Shown here one piece after another: positions 9,819 through 18,754 of a stretch of DNA of 40,187 bases. The stretch's first letter is position 1, and each line of letters opens with the position of its first letter. The DNA lies in NCBI GenBank assembly GCA_017625695.1, contig JAGAKI010000008.1, forward strand, positions 80,331 to 120,517, in the 5' to 3' direction. The DNA is from Clostridia bacterium (GTDB lineage: Bacteria; Bacillota; Clostridia; UMGS1840). The notes beneath the pieces are model-generated. The model was not told the origin of the DNA, searched no databases, and worked only from the letters and a program-made list of their open reading frames with translations. The translations under genes and the position numbers were made by a program.

Positions 9819-10769
9819 ATGAATGAAAAATTAATTGTATCTACATCCCCGCATATTCAGACTTCCTACGGCACCCGTAAGCTTATGGGCAATGTTTTAA
9901 TTGCACTTATCCCGGCTGTGGTTGCTGCAACCTGGATTTTTGGGATTCGTGCTTTGATTTTAATTGCGATTTCCACGTGTTCGGCAATGTTGTTTGAACA
10001 TTTGTGGTGCATGGTTACCAAACAGAATACCACCATTTTTGACTTGAGTGCTGCTATTACCGGCGTGCTGTTGGCATTGACATTACCGGTTGGCGTACCT
10101 CTTTATGTACCGATTGTCGGCACATTCTTTGCCATTATTGTGGCAAAATGTCTTTTTGGTGGATTGGGAAATAACTTTATGAATCCCGCATTGGCAGGTC
10201 GTGCATTTTTATTGGCATCCTATTCACTTCCTATGACTACCTGGGCAAAACCATTCTATTATAAAACCGGTGCGGTGGATGTGGTTACCGGTGCGACTCC
10301 CTTAAAACTATTAAAAGCAGGGGAAGCATTGGAGGTAAGCTATATTGATCTGTTTTTAGGAAATATGGGCGGTTGTATGGGTGAAGTTTGTGCGTTGGCG
10401 TTGGTGATTGGATTTATTTACCTTTTGGTAAGAAGAATCATTCAGCCTCATGCGACATTGGCTTATGTTGCAACCGTTGCACTGCTTGGCTGGCTCTTTG
10501 GGTATCAGGGATTTATGACCGGGGACCCCGTTACTTCTGTATTAACCGGCGGTGTACTGTTGGGAGGTATCTTTATGCTGACTGATTATACCACGACCCC
10601 AACTACGTCCCTAGGACAGATAATTTCCGGGATTTTAGCAGGAGCTCTCACCATCTTTATCCGTGTGAAAGGTGGTTATCCGGAAGGGGTTTGCTATTCT
10701 ATTCTGTTTGTGAATATTTTAGCTCCTCAGATTGATAAACTCGTGATTCCCAAAAAATATGGTGCATAA
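9819..10769 (+). CDS. rnfD: Rnf complex membrane subunit RnfD
   Basis: Integral membrane subunit that carries covalently bound FMN. 316 residues with about eight to ten hydrophobic segments, starting with HIQTSYGTRKLMGNVLIAL. The flavinylation motif is seen as VTGATPLKLL, with the Thr after GA as expected acceptor. Other family marks: GGLGNNFMNPALAGRAFL and GDPVTSVLTGGVLLGGIFMLTDYTT. The 69-base gap from rnfC holds a weak stem (CTGTGCA/TGTACAG around 9785-9806), and the Shine-Dalgarno is poor (GAGAG), so translation may be tuned. Confidence 0.96.
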   Translation: MNEKLIVSTSPHIQTSYGTRKLMGNVLIALIPAVVAATWIFGIRALILIAISTCSAMLFEHLWCMVTKQNTTIFDLSAAITGVLLALTLPVGVPLYVPIVGTFFAIIVAKCLFGGLGNNFMNPALAGRAFLLASYSLPMTTWAKPFYYKTGAVDVVTGATPLKLLKAGEALEVSYIDLFLGNMGGCMGEVCALALVIGFIYLLVRRIIQPHATLAYVATVALLGWLFGYQGFMTGDPVTSVLTGGVLLGGIFMLTDYTTTPTTSLGQIISGILAGALTIFIRVKGGYPEGVCYSILFVNILAPQIDKLVIPKKYGA

Positions 10770-10786
10770 GGAGGGTCAGCTGACAA

Positions 10787-11296
10787 ATGAAAGAAAAAGA
10801 TAATATTTTTACATTAGCACTCAAATTGTTTGTAATTTGTCTTGTGATTGCTCTTGGGTTATCTGCCCTGAACTATGTAACCGAACCCGTGATTGCACAG
10901 TTAACCGAAACTGCAAAGAAGGAAGCAATGGCTTCTGTATTGCCGGGGTGCGAGTTAACCAAAGCAAATGACAATGTCTATATCGGTACAACTGACGGGA
11001 AAACCGTTGGTTATGCTGTGAATGTAATTACCCAGGAGGGGTACGGCGGAGCCATTGAAATGATTATCGGCTTTGATGCAAACTTTAATATGACCGGTGT
11101 GGAATACATTTCAATGTCCGAAACTCCGGGTCTGGGAACCCGTGCGAAGGAAGAAAGCTTTACTTCTCAGTTTATCGGACAGCCGGCAAAAGCATTTGAA
11201 GAAATTGATGCATTAACCGGTGCTACCGTAACATCTAAAGCGGTGAACGGTGCCATCAATCAGGCATCACAAATGGCAAAGGAGGCAGCACAATAA
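10787..11296 (+). CDS. rnfG: Rnf complex subunit RnfG, flavoprotein
   Basis: 169 residues: one N-terminal membrane helix (about residues 8-26), then an extracytoplasmic FMN-binding domain. The FMN attachment motif is ALTGATVTSKAV, where the second Thr is the expected covalent site. Also EGYGGAIEMIIGFD and SETPGLGTRAKEESF, both typical of RnfG. GGAGGG lies upstream of the ATG, and the stop overlaps the rnfE start by one base (TAATG). It passes electrons between RnfC/RnfB-linked carriers and the membrane subunits. Confidence 0.96.
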   Translation: MKEKDNIFTLALKLFVICLVIALGLSALNYVTEPVIAQLTETAKKEAMASVLPGCELTKANDNVYIGTTDGKTVGYAVNVITQEGYGGAIEMIIGFDANFNMTGVEYISMSETPGLGTRAKEESFTSQFIGQPAKAFEEIDALTGATVTSKAVNGAINQASQMAKEAAQ

Positions 11297-11892
11297 TGAA
11301 AGCTTTTTTTAAGAAAATGTTTGCCGAAAATCCTGTGTTTGTTCTTCTTTTGGGAATGTGTCCCACTTTGGGAACCTCCACTTCTGTGATTAACGGCCTG
11401 GGAATGGGTCTTTCTGCGACTGCAGTACTCATTTGTTCCAACTTTTTTATTTCGATTTTAAGAAAATTCATTCCGGCAAAAATCAGAATTGCATCCTACA
11501 TTGTAATTATTGCCGGTTTTGTAACTGCGGTGGATATGGCGTTAAAAGCGTATCTGCCTGAAATTTCTGCATCTTTGGGTGTGTTTATCCCCTTAATTGT
11601 AGTAAACTGTATTATTTTAGCAAGAGCAGAAAGCTTTGCTTCCAAAAACACTCCGGGAAAATCTGCTGTTGACGGTTTGTGTATGGGTCTTGGATTCACG
11701 GCGGCACTTGTGATTTTATCTGCTATCCGTGAATTGCTTGGCAATGGAAGCTTATTGGGACTGCCTGTATTGGGCAGCAACTATCCCAAAGCAATTATGA
11801 TGATTTTACCTCCGGGCGGCTTCATTGTACTGGGTGTTGTGCTTGGCGTAATTCAGCTGATGAGAACAAAGGGAGGTGCCAAAAATGGTTGA
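11296..11892 (+). CDS. rnfE: Rnf complex membrane subunit RnfE
   Basis: 198-residue six-helix subunit, homologous to NqrD, forming half of the RnfA/E ion-channel core with RnfA. Family marks: NPVFVLLLGMCPTLGTSTSVINGLGMG with the conserved Cys that helps hold the intramembrane iron cluster, and VVNCIILARAESFASKN with the second conserved Cys. Start ATG overlaps the rnfG stop, and the 3' end overlaps rnfA by 8 bases, which implies translational coupling. Confidence 0.96.
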   Translation: MKAFFKKMFAENPVFVLLLGMCPTLGTSTSVINGLGMGLSATAVLICSNFFISILRKFIPAKIRIASYIVIIAGFVTAVDMALKAYLPEISASLGVFIPLIVVNCIILARAESFASKNTPGKSAVDGLCMGLGFTAALVILSAIRELLGNGSLLGLPVLGSNYPKAIMMILPPGGFIVLGVVLGVIQLMRTKGGAKNG

Positions 11893-12472
11893 TGCAGGCA
11901 GATTATTTTCAATCTTGATTACCACATTGTTGGTAGAGAATTTTGTTTTGGTAAAATTCTTAGGTTGCTGTCCTTTTCTTGGAGTATCGAAAAAAACCGA
12001 TACCGCCATTGCTATGGGGATGGCAGTTACCTTTGTTATGGCATTGGCAAGTGCGATGTCATGGTTGGTGAATGAGTACATTCTCATCCCGTTCGGTTTG
12101 GAGTATTTGCAAACCATTGCCTTTATTTTAGTAATTGCGGCACTGGTTCAGATTGTAGAGATGGCAATTATGAAATTGAGTCCTCCGTTGTATGCTTCTT
12201 TGGGGATTTATTTACCGCTGATCACTACTAACTGTGCCGTTTTAGGTGTGGCACTGCTGAACGTACAGAAAAACTACGGATTCTTAGAAAGTCTAGTATC
12301 CGGGATTGCGGCGGCGCTCAGCTTCACTTTGGCTATCTGGTTATTTGCCGGAGTCAGAGAACGTCTGGAACATTCCAAAATCCCGTCCTTTATGAAAGGG
12401 ATGCCCATTGCATTGGTTTCTGCCGGCTTAATTGCTATGGCGTTTTTAGGATTCTCCGGTATGAAACTGTAA
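11885..12472 (+). CDS. rnfA: Rnf complex membrane subunit RnfA
   Basis: 195-residue partner of RnfE. Marks are VENFVLVKFLGCCPFLGVSKKTDTA and LITTNCAVLGVALLN, carrying the Cys residues that with RnfE ligate the membrane-embedded cluster. I chose ATG 11885 because GGGAGG (11871-11876) sits eight bases upstream, inside rnfE; an in-frame GTG at 11876 overlaps that site and is unlikely. Confidence 0.95.
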   Translation: MVDAGRLFSILITTLLVENFVLVKFLGCCPFLGVSKKTDTAIAMGMAVTFVMALASAMSWLVNEYILIPFGLEYLQTIAFILVIAALVQIVEMAIMKLSPPLYASLGIYLPLITTNCAVLGVALLNVQKNYGFLESLVSGIAAALSFTLAIWLFAGVRERLEHSKIPSFMKGMPIALVSAGLIAMAFLGFSGMKL

Positions 12473-12492
12473 AAGGAAAAGAGGAGTGAATC

Positions 12493-13290
12493 ATGCAAAA
12501 TATTATTAGTGCAACAATCGCAATTTCTGCAATGGGTCTGGTATTTGGCGCCTTGCTTGGGATTGCTGCAAAATTGTTTTATGTAGAGCAGGATGAAAAA
12601 CTGCCTCTCGTGACTGAGGTGCTTCCGGGTGCAAACTGTGGCGGTTGCGGTTATGCCGGCTGTTCTCAGTGTGCCGCTGCCATTATTGAAGGAAAAGCAA
12701 AGGCGAATGCTTGTCCTGTGGGCGGTGCTGAAACTGCAAAAGCTATTTCCAAAATTTTAGGGACAGAAGCGGAAACCTTTGAGAAAAAAGTAGCTTTTGT
12801 TCGTTGTGAAGGCTGTACCGATGTGGCAGAAATTAAATTTCAGTATGATGGGAATTTAGACTGTGTGTCTGCCGCCCGTATGATTGGCGGAGGATACAAA
12901 GCCTGCAGTAATGGTTGTTTAGGCTACGGCTCCTGCGTGAATGTTTGTAACTTTGGTGCCATTAAAATTGAAAACGGCATCGCAAAAGTGGATTTCCATA
13001 AATGTACCGCTTGCGGAAAATGCGTGGAAGCTTGTCCCAAGAATTTGATTACCCTGATTTCACCTTCCGACCGGTATGTGGTAAAGTGCCGAAATACCGA
13101 TAAAGGGACTGTGGTAAAAGACAAATGTAAAGCCGGATGTATCGGTTGTAAGCTTTGCGAGAAAAACTGTCCCGAAGAAGCGGTGACTGTTGATAATTTC
13201 TTAGCTACCATTCATTCTGATAAATGCGTGGGATGTGGCATTTGTGCTGAAAAATGTCCCAAAAAGATTATTAAAAAAATTACCTTGTAA
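12493..13290 (+). CDS. rnfB: Rnf complex iron-sulfur subunit RnfB
   Basis: 265-residue subunit that takes electrons from reduced ferredoxin. One N-terminal helix (about 4-24), then a Fe-S domain (CGGCGYAGCSQCAAAI...CPVGG), a further Cys-rich motif (CSNGCLGYGSCVNVC), and three ferredoxin motifs: CTACGKCVEACP, CKAGCIGCKLCEKNCP, CVGCGICAEKCP. This is the multi-cluster type seen in anaerobic Clostridia. Last gene of the rnf operon. GAGGAG precedes the ATG, and rlmN follows after a 24-base gap. Confidence 0.97.
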   Translation: MQNIISATIAISAMGLVFGALLGIAAKLFYVEQDEKLPLVTEVLPGANCGGCGYAGCSQCAAAIIEGKAKANACPVGGAETAKAISKILGTEAETFEKKVAFVRCEGCTDVAEIKFQYDGNLDCVSAARMIGGGYKACSNGCLGYGSCVNVCNFGAIKIENGIAKVDFHKCTACGKCVEACPKNLITLISPSDRYVVKCRNTDKGTVVKDKCKAGCIGCKLCEKNCPEEAVTVDNFLATIHSDKCVGCGICAEKCPKKIIKKITL

Positions 13291-13314
13291 AGGAATGTAA
13301 CTGTGGAGAACTCT

Positions 13315-14358
13315 ATGAAACAAAATATTAAGAATTTGCTGTTTTCCGAATTGGAAGAATATTTTGTTCAGAAATACCGCCAGAAGTTCAGAGCCAAACA
13401 AGTATTCAAGTGGCTTTCTCTGGGGGTTAGTTCTTTTACAGAAATGACTGATATTTCAAAAAAAATGGCAGAAGAATTGTCCGAAGATTTTTATATTTCT
13501 ACCCTGAAAGTGTTAAAAAAGGAAGTTTCAAAAGACAAGACGGTCAAGTTTTTGTACGAACTCGGGGATGGCAACACCATCGAAAGTGTTTTAATGGAGT
13601 ATAAACACGGAAGAAGTATCTGTATTTCCACTCAGGTGGGATGCAATATGGGATGTACCTTTTGTGCATCTACTGTTGGAGGAAAGGTCCGTGACTTAGA
13701 AGCAGGGGAAATTCTTGACCAGGTGATACTGACTGCCAGATACGAAAATGTGAAAATTTCCAACATTGTACTAATGGGAATTGGCGAACCACTGGACAAT
13801 TATGAAAATGTCATACGTTTTTTGAAGAATGTGAATGACGAACACGGCATCAATATCGGATATCGGCATATTTCGCTTTCTACCTGCGGATTGGTAGACG
13901 GTATTGACCGTTTGGCAGAAGAAGAAATGCCGCTGACCTTATCGATTTCTCTTCACGCACCTAACGATACGATCCGGAATCGTACGATGCCGGTTTCTAA
14001 AAAGTATTCATACGGGGAACTGTTGGGAGCAGTAAAGCGTTACCTTCAGAAAAACGGACGGAGAGTATCGTTTGAATATACCCTGATTAAAGATGTCAAT
14101 GATAAACCCGAGCATGCCCGTGAGCTGTGTCGGAATTTAAAAGGGATGTTGTGCCACGTGAATCTGATTCCTGTGAATCCTGCAAGAGGGACCTTGGCAC
14201 CGTCCGATGTGAAGCATATTCATCATTTTCAGGAATTGTTAATTGCCGGTGGTTTGAATGCAACCATCAGACGAACCCTGGGAACTGATATCAATGCCGC
14301 CTGCGGTCAGCTGCGGCGTGCAACTCAACAAGAAAAGAAGGGAGGAGAACCGCAATGA
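13315..14358 (+). CDS. rlmN: dual-specificity RNA methyltransferase RlmN (23S rRNA A2503 / tRNA A37)
   Basis: Radical SAM enzyme that methylates C2 of A2503 in 23S rRNA and A37 in some tRNAs. 347 residues from the ATG at 13315, preceded by GGAGAA six bases upstream; an in-frame GTG at 13303 with AAAGGA is the alternative. Radical SAM cysteines Cys110, Cys114 and Cys117 are in CNMGCTFC; the mechanistic resolving Cys is in DINAACGQLR near the C terminus. Also GIGEPLDNY and SLHAPND. The last four bases overlap the PP2C gene (ATGA), as in Bacillus where rlmN also precedes prpC-prkC. Confidence 0.96.
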   Translation: MKQNIKNLLFSELEEYFVQKYRQKFRAKQVFKWLSLGVSSFTEMTDISKKMAEELSEDFYISTLKVLKKEVSKDKTVKFLYELGDGNTIESVLMEYKHGRSICISTQVGCNMGCTFCASTVGGKVRDLEAGEILDQVILTARYENVKISNIVLMGIGEPLDNYENVIRFLKNVNDEHGINIGYRHISLSTCGLVDGIDRLAEEEMPLTLSISLHAPNDTIRNRTMPVSKKYSYGELLGAVKRYLQKNGRRVSFEYTLIKDVNDKPEHARELCRNLKGMLCHVNLIPVNPARGTLAPSDVKHIHHFQELLIAGGLNATIRRTLGTDINAACGQLRRATQQEKKGGEPQ

Positions 14359-15059
14359 TACACGGAAGAACCGATGTAGGGCAAAAACGAGATCTGAACG
14401 AAGACTCATTTGCCTTTGAAAAATTGAAAAAAGGATATGTGATGATTGTTTCTGATGGAATGGGAGGACACAATGCAGGTGAAGTTGCGAGTGCAATGGC
14501 AGTTGAAAAAATCCGTGAATTCTGTGAAACACAAGATATGTTCTCCAATCCGGAAATGATGCTTAGAAAAGCAGTCAGCTATGCAAATGAAGCAATTTAT
14601 AACGCTTCCGTAGAAAATGCCAAAATGCACGGAATGGGAGCTACCCTGGTGGTAGCACTCGGCTACGGAAAAAATATCTATATCGCAAATGTAGGGGATT
14701 CCAGAGCCTACCATATCACCAAGGAAAGTATGACACAGGTCACACAAGACCATTCTTATGTGTATGAACTGGTAAAAAGCGGCTTGATTACCCCGGAAGA
14801 AGCGAAAATACACCCCAGAAGAAATGAAATTACCAAAGCGCTTGGGATTGCGCCGGAGGTGTATCCGGATATTTTCCCTATTCAGGTTCAAAGAACCGAT
14901 AAATTGCTCCTCTGTACCGACGGGCTTACAGAAGTTGTGTCGGAACAGGAGATTTTTGAAACCGTAAACCGCCTGAACAGACAGACTGCTTGCGACACTT
15001 TAGTTCGCAGAGCAAATGAAAACGGCGGACCTGATAACATAACGGTTGTTCTCATGTAA
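14355..15059 (+). CDS. prpC: PP2C-family Ser/Thr protein phosphatase
   Basis: Mn/Mg-dependent phosphatase opposing the PASTA kinase encoded next. 234 residues with the PP2C motifs in order: DVGQKRDLNEDSF, VSDGMGGHNAGEVAS, GMGATLVVA, ANVGDSRAYHI, QDHSYV, LLLCTDGLTEVVS and GGPDNITVVL. The metal-binding Asp residues (in NEDSF, SDGMGG, TDGLTE, GPDN) are all present, so it should be active. Cytoplasmic, with no signal peptide or helix. Its ATG overlaps the rlmN stop. Confidence 0.96.
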   Translation: MIHGRTDVGQKRDLNEDSFAFEKLKKGYVMIVSDGMGGHNAGEVASAMAVEKIREFCETQDMFSNPEMMLRKAVSYANEAIYNASVENAKMHGMGATLVVALGYGKNIYIANVGDSRAYHITKESMTQVTQDHSYVYELVKSGLITPEEAKIHPRRNEITKALGIAPEVYPDIFPIQVQRTDKLLLCTDGLTEVVSEQEIFETVNRLNRQTACDTLVRRANENGGPDNITVVLM

Positions 15060-15097
15060 TTTCGGGAATGGAACTATAGATAAAGGAGCTTAGAAAG

Positions 15098-17200
15098 ATG
15101 ATAGGAAGAGTTTTGGGTGGCAGATATGAACTTCTGGAGCTGATTGGCACCGGAGGGATGTCCAGAGTATACAAAGCAAAATGTAAACTGTTAAACCGAT
15201 ATGTAGCAGTAAAAGTTTTAAAAGAAGAATATCACGAAGATAAAGAATTTATCAAGCGTTTTTATATTGAATCTCAGGCGGCAGCATCCTTATCCAGTCC
15301 TCATATTGTTTCCATTTATGATGTTGGAGAAGAACAGAATGTCTATTACATTGTAATGGAATATGTGGAAGGTGTTACCTTAAAGGAAGTCATTTCAGAA
15401 AACGGTGTCATGGCGTGGAATGTGGCACTGAATTTTTCATTGCAGATTTTAAGTGCATTGGAATGTGCCCATAAAAACGGTATTGTACATCGTGATATCA
15501 AGCCTCACAACATCATTGTTACCAACGACGGGGTTTTAAAGGTGACTGATTTCGGGATTGCCCGTGCCATCAATGGCAACGAAACCAAAAAGATTGACGA
15601 TGCTGTGGTAGGTTCTGTACATTATATTTCTCCGGAACAGGCAAAAGGGATTATGATTGATGCCAGAAGCGATTTATATTCTTTAGGGATTGTAATGTAT
15701 GAAATGCTGACCGGTAAGCTTCCCTACAACGGGGAAAATCCGGTTTCCGTGGCACTGATGCATTTAAATTCCGAACCGATTTCCATCAAGGAACTGAATC
15801 TGGCAGTTCCCAATGAGCTGGTGCGGATTGTGCAAAAATCAATGCAGCGTGACGTGTTAAACCGCTATCAGAATGCCCGTGAAATGGCAAGTGATCTGAA
15901 CGAGTTTAAAAAGGTAGAAAATCTGTCTACCAAAGAAAACGAGGATGCTTTCCTGGCAGAAACTCTGGAAATGGTAAAAATTGCTCAGCAGGAAAGAAGC
16001 CGTACTCTTTCTCTGGACGGAAAAACCATTGACAATACGCCAGCGTCAAAAGAAGTGGAAATTGTTCCAAAAAAACAGGAAATTAAGCAGACAAAGACTG
16101 GCAAAGAATCCAAAATCAAACTTCCGGCGTGGTGGTATCAAAAAGAAGAACGTACTGCTGTTTTGGCAGCACTTGGGGTATCTACCGCTATCCTTGTCGT
16201 GATGATTGTGATTTTTATCAGAGTGTTTTTCCCGTCCTTTAGTTTCCCGTCTTTGTTTGAATCCAAAGAATACTTACTGCCCAATGTGGTAGACAAATAT
16301 ATTGAAGATGTATTACCCATGCTGGAAGAAGAAGGTCTGAAGGTAGAAATCACCGAGGTGGAAGATGAATCCTTGGAAGACGGTCTGATTTTAAAACAGC
16401 ATCCCAGCGGTAATATTATGGTAAAAGTCAGAAAAACCAAAGTGCATCTGAATGTAGTAAAAAATGACAGTGATACCAATGGTTTGAATGTTCCGAAAGT
16501 AGTAAATAAAGAATACCGTCAGGCAATTCAGGAATTGGAAAAAGCAGGTTTCTCGGTCCGTCAGATGGAAGAAATGTCATCAGATATTCCGGCAGGTTTT
16601 GTCATCCGTCAGTCTCCTGCAGCCAATAAAAAAGCGAAAAAGGGTACTGAAGTTATCATTTATGTTGCCAAAGCAGAAGAACAGGAAGAGGTATTTGTTC
16701 CTGATTTTCTCGGTATGACAGAAGAGGAAGCAACCGCAAAAGCAAATGAATTGGGATTATCTGTTACGTTTCATAAAACAGAAGGAAATACGAATGTAGG
16801 ACGTATTACCGCCCAATCGATTGCAAAAAGTACATTGGTTGCGAAAAACACTTCCATCCGACTGACGCTGATTGTGGAAGATGATGCCGGTACTACCGAT
16901 GCTCCTGAAGTAACTGCAAGTCCTACGGTTACTTCTGTACCGACTCATACTCCTGTTGTGACGGAAGAACCGACAGTCACCGCCGAACCAGTATCTTCTC
17001 AGAGTCTGACCATAGATTTGCCGCAGAATAAAGATTCTGTGGAAGTCATCATCAAAAAAGCCGGCAGCGAAGTGTATCGGAAAACCCATCAGACCTCAGA
17101 AAAACGTATTACTGTTTCTGTCAAAGGAAGCGGAACACAAAAAGTCGAAATTACGTTGGACGGACAGCAATTTTTCTCTCAAAATATTAAGTTTAACTAA
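15098..17200 (+). CDS. prkC: PASTA-domain Ser/Thr protein kinase
   Basis: Membrane kinase that senses muropeptides or lipid II and controls growth, division and spore germination in Bacillota. 700 residues. Kinase domain about 10-270 with GTGGMSRVYKAK, VAVKVLK, catalytic Asp133 in HRDIKPHNI, DFGIA and SPEQAKG. One membrane helix about 351-376. Three PASTA repeats outside (starting near EYLLPNVV, GLNVPKVV and VFVPDFLG), a Thr/Pro/Val linker (about 16900-16990), then a ~65-residue beta-rich end domain starting SLTIDLPQNKDSVEV. The extra terminal domain is not in the shortest PrkC forms. AAAGGAG precedes the ATG. Confidence 0.96.
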   Translation: MIGRVLGGRYELLELIGTGGMSRVYKAKCKLLNRYVAVKVLKEEYHEDKEFIKRFYIESQAAASLSSPHIVSIYDVGEEQNVYYIVMEYVEGVTLKEVISENGVMAWNVALNFSLQILSALECAHKNGIVHRDIKPHNIIVTNDGVLKVTDFGIARAINGNETKKIDDAVVGSVHYISPEQAKGIMIDARSDLYSLGIVMYEMLTGKLPYNGENPVSVALMHLNSEPISIKELNLAVPNELVRIVQKSMQRDVLNRYQNAREMASDLNEFKKVENLSTKENEDAFLAETLEMVKIAQQERSRTLSLDGKTIDNTPASKEVEIVPKKQEIKQTKTGKESKIKLPAWWYQKEERTAVLAALGVSTAILVVMIVIFIRVFFPSFSFPSLFESKEYLLPNVVDKYIEDVLPMLEEEGLKVEITEVEDESLEDGLILKQHPSGNIMVKVRKTKVHLNVVKNDSDTNGLNVPKVVNKEYRQAIQELEKAGFSVRQMEEMSSDIPAGFVIRQSPAANKKAKKGTEVIIYVAKAEEQEEVFVPDFLGMTEEEATAKANELGLSVTFHKTEGNTNVGRITAQSIAKSTLVAKNTSIRLTLIVEDDAGTTDAPEVTASPTVTSVPTHTPVVTEEPTVTAEPVSSQSLTIDLPQNKDSVEVIIKKAGSEVYRKTHQTSEKRITVSVKGSGTQKVEITLDGQQFFSQNIKFN

Positions 17201-17238
17201 GGATGATGTAATAACCGGAAAAGAGGTGCCAAAAGGAT

Positions 17239-18102
17239 TTGGATGGTTTGCTTGTCAAAGGAATCGGCGGTTTTTATTATGTGAAAACCGAAAATGGGTG
17301 CTATGAATGTAAGGCACGTGGCGTTTTTCGGAAGAATGAAATCGTGCCAACTGTAGGGGATCGGGTGCGGATTCGTGTGATTTCCGAGGAAAAGAAACTT
17401 GGAAATTTAGAAGAAATCTATCCCCGTAAAAATCTTCTTATTCGCCCCAGTATTTCCAATGTGGACCATTTTATCATTGTGGCTCCCGCAAAATCTCCGG
17501 ATTTTGACACCTTTTTTGTGGACAAATTATTGGTGTTCTGTGAATTGTATGACATCAGTCCTTTACTGGTTATCAACAAGAATGATTTAGATTGCGGGGA
17601 AGCCTTTGGACACATCTATGAGAAGATTGGCTATCCCGTCATTTACGCAAGCACAAGAACCAAAGACGGTATTGAAAAAATTCGGGAAGAAATTCGGGGT
17701 GGCATCAACGTATTTGCCGGATTTTCCGGAGCAGGAAAATCTTCCATTTTAAATGAAATTATCGAGGGTGGAGATTTGCAGACCGGAGAAATCAGCAAGA
17801 TTACCCGTGGACGGCATACCACCCGTCATTCTGAGTTGTTTGAGATTCTGCCTGATACCTATGTGGCAGATACTCCGGGGTTTTCTTCTTTGGAAATTGA
17901 TTTTTCCATCCCGAATCTGGATGAACTGTTTCCGGAATTTTTAGAGCTTTCCTGTCAGTTTAAAGGTTGTTCTCACACCAAAGAAAAAGGTTGCGGTGTG
18001 TTGGAAGCCTTGCAAGCAGGAAAAATTGCCCCTTCCAGATACCAAAGCTATATACAAATATACGAAAAAATCAAAGACATCAAACCTTGGCATAAGAAGT
18101 AG
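17239..18102 (+). CDS. rsgA: ribosome small-subunit-dependent GTPase RsgA (YloQ/CpgA)
   Basis: Circularly permuted GTPase that checks late 30S subunit maturation. 287 residues: OB-fold (GLLVKGIGGFYYV onward), then G4 (VINKNDLD) before G1 (GFSGAGKSSILNE) and G3 (DTPGFSS), the permuted order that defines the family, and a C-terminal zinc site (CQFKGCSHTKEKGCG). The only credible start is TTG 17239, with GAGGTG (17223-17228) ten bases upstream; a stop lies in frame at 17212. Follows prkC as in Bacillus. Confidence 0.94.
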   Translation: MDGLLVKGIGGFYYVKTENGCYECKARGVFRKNEIVPTVGDRVRIRVISEEKKLGNLEEIYPRKNLLIRPSISNVDHFIIVAPAKSPDFDTFFVDKLLVFCELYDISPLLVINKNDLDCGEAFGHIYEKIGYPVIYASTRTKDGIEKIREEIRGGINVFAGFSGAGKSSILNEIIEGGDLQTGEISKITRGRHTTRHSELFEILPDTYVADTPGFSSLEIDFSIPNLDELFPEFLELSCQFKGCSHTKEKGCGVLEALQAGKIAPSRYQSYIQIYEKIKDIKPWHKK

Positions 18103-18117
18103 AAAGGAAAAGGGAAA

Positions 18118-18753
18118 ATGGTACAGGTTTCACCTTCGTTGTTGGCAGCAGATTTTTCCAATTTAAGAGAAGAAATCAAATCGGTAAATGCGGCAGAGTT
18201 TTTGCATCTGGACGTAATGGATGGTCATTTTGTACCCAATCTGACCATCGGTCCTTGCGTAATTTCCTCCATCCGTTCCCATTCCGATTTGGTTTTTGAT
18301 ACCCATTTGATGATTGATAATCCTTTAAAATATATCGAACCGTTTGCCAAAGCAGGTTCTGATTATATCACGGTTCATGCAGAACAGCCGGACGATATTA
18401 CCGAATGTATCCGTTTGATTGAAAGTTTTGGAAAAAAACCGGGACTTGCCATCAGTCCGGATACACCTGTATCAGCTTTAATCCCTTATCTGGATTGCAT
18501 TTCCATGATTACGGTGATGTCTGTGTATCCCGGTTTTGGCGGTCAGAAATTCATAGAATCCAGCTATGAAAAAATTAAGAAAATCAGTACGATGATAACA
18601 GGAAAGAACATTCTTTTATCGGTTGATGGCGGTGTGGATTTTCAAAATGTCCGCAAATTAGAGGAAGCCGGTGTCACAATGGTGGTTGCGGGAAGCACCG
18701 TGTTTGGTCATGAAAACCGTGAGGAAGCGATCCGTATTTTGCGAGGAGAATAA
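18118..18753 (+). CDS. rpe: ribulose-phosphate 3-epimerase
   Basis: Interconverts ribulose-5-phosphate and xylulose-5-phosphate in the pentose phosphate pathway. 211-residue TIM barrel with SPSLLAADFSNL, the metal/catalytic stretch HLDVMDGHFVPNLTIGP, HLMIDNP, VMSVYPGFGGQKFI and SVDGGV. AAAGGAAAAGGG precedes the ATG. It sits between rsgA and thiN, the conserved Bacillota order, and its stop is one base before the thiN start. Confidence 0.96.
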   Translation: MVQVSPSLLAADFSNLREEIKSVNAAEFLHLDVMDGHFVPNLTIGPCVISSIRSHSDLVFDTHLMIDNPLKYIEPFAKAGSDYITVHAEQPDDITECIRLIESFGKKPGLAISPDTPVSALIPYLDCISMITVMSVYPGFGGQKFIESSYEKIKKISTMITGKNILLSVDGGVDFQNVRKLEEAGVTMVVAGSTVFGHENREEAIRILRGE

Positions 18754-18754
18754 G

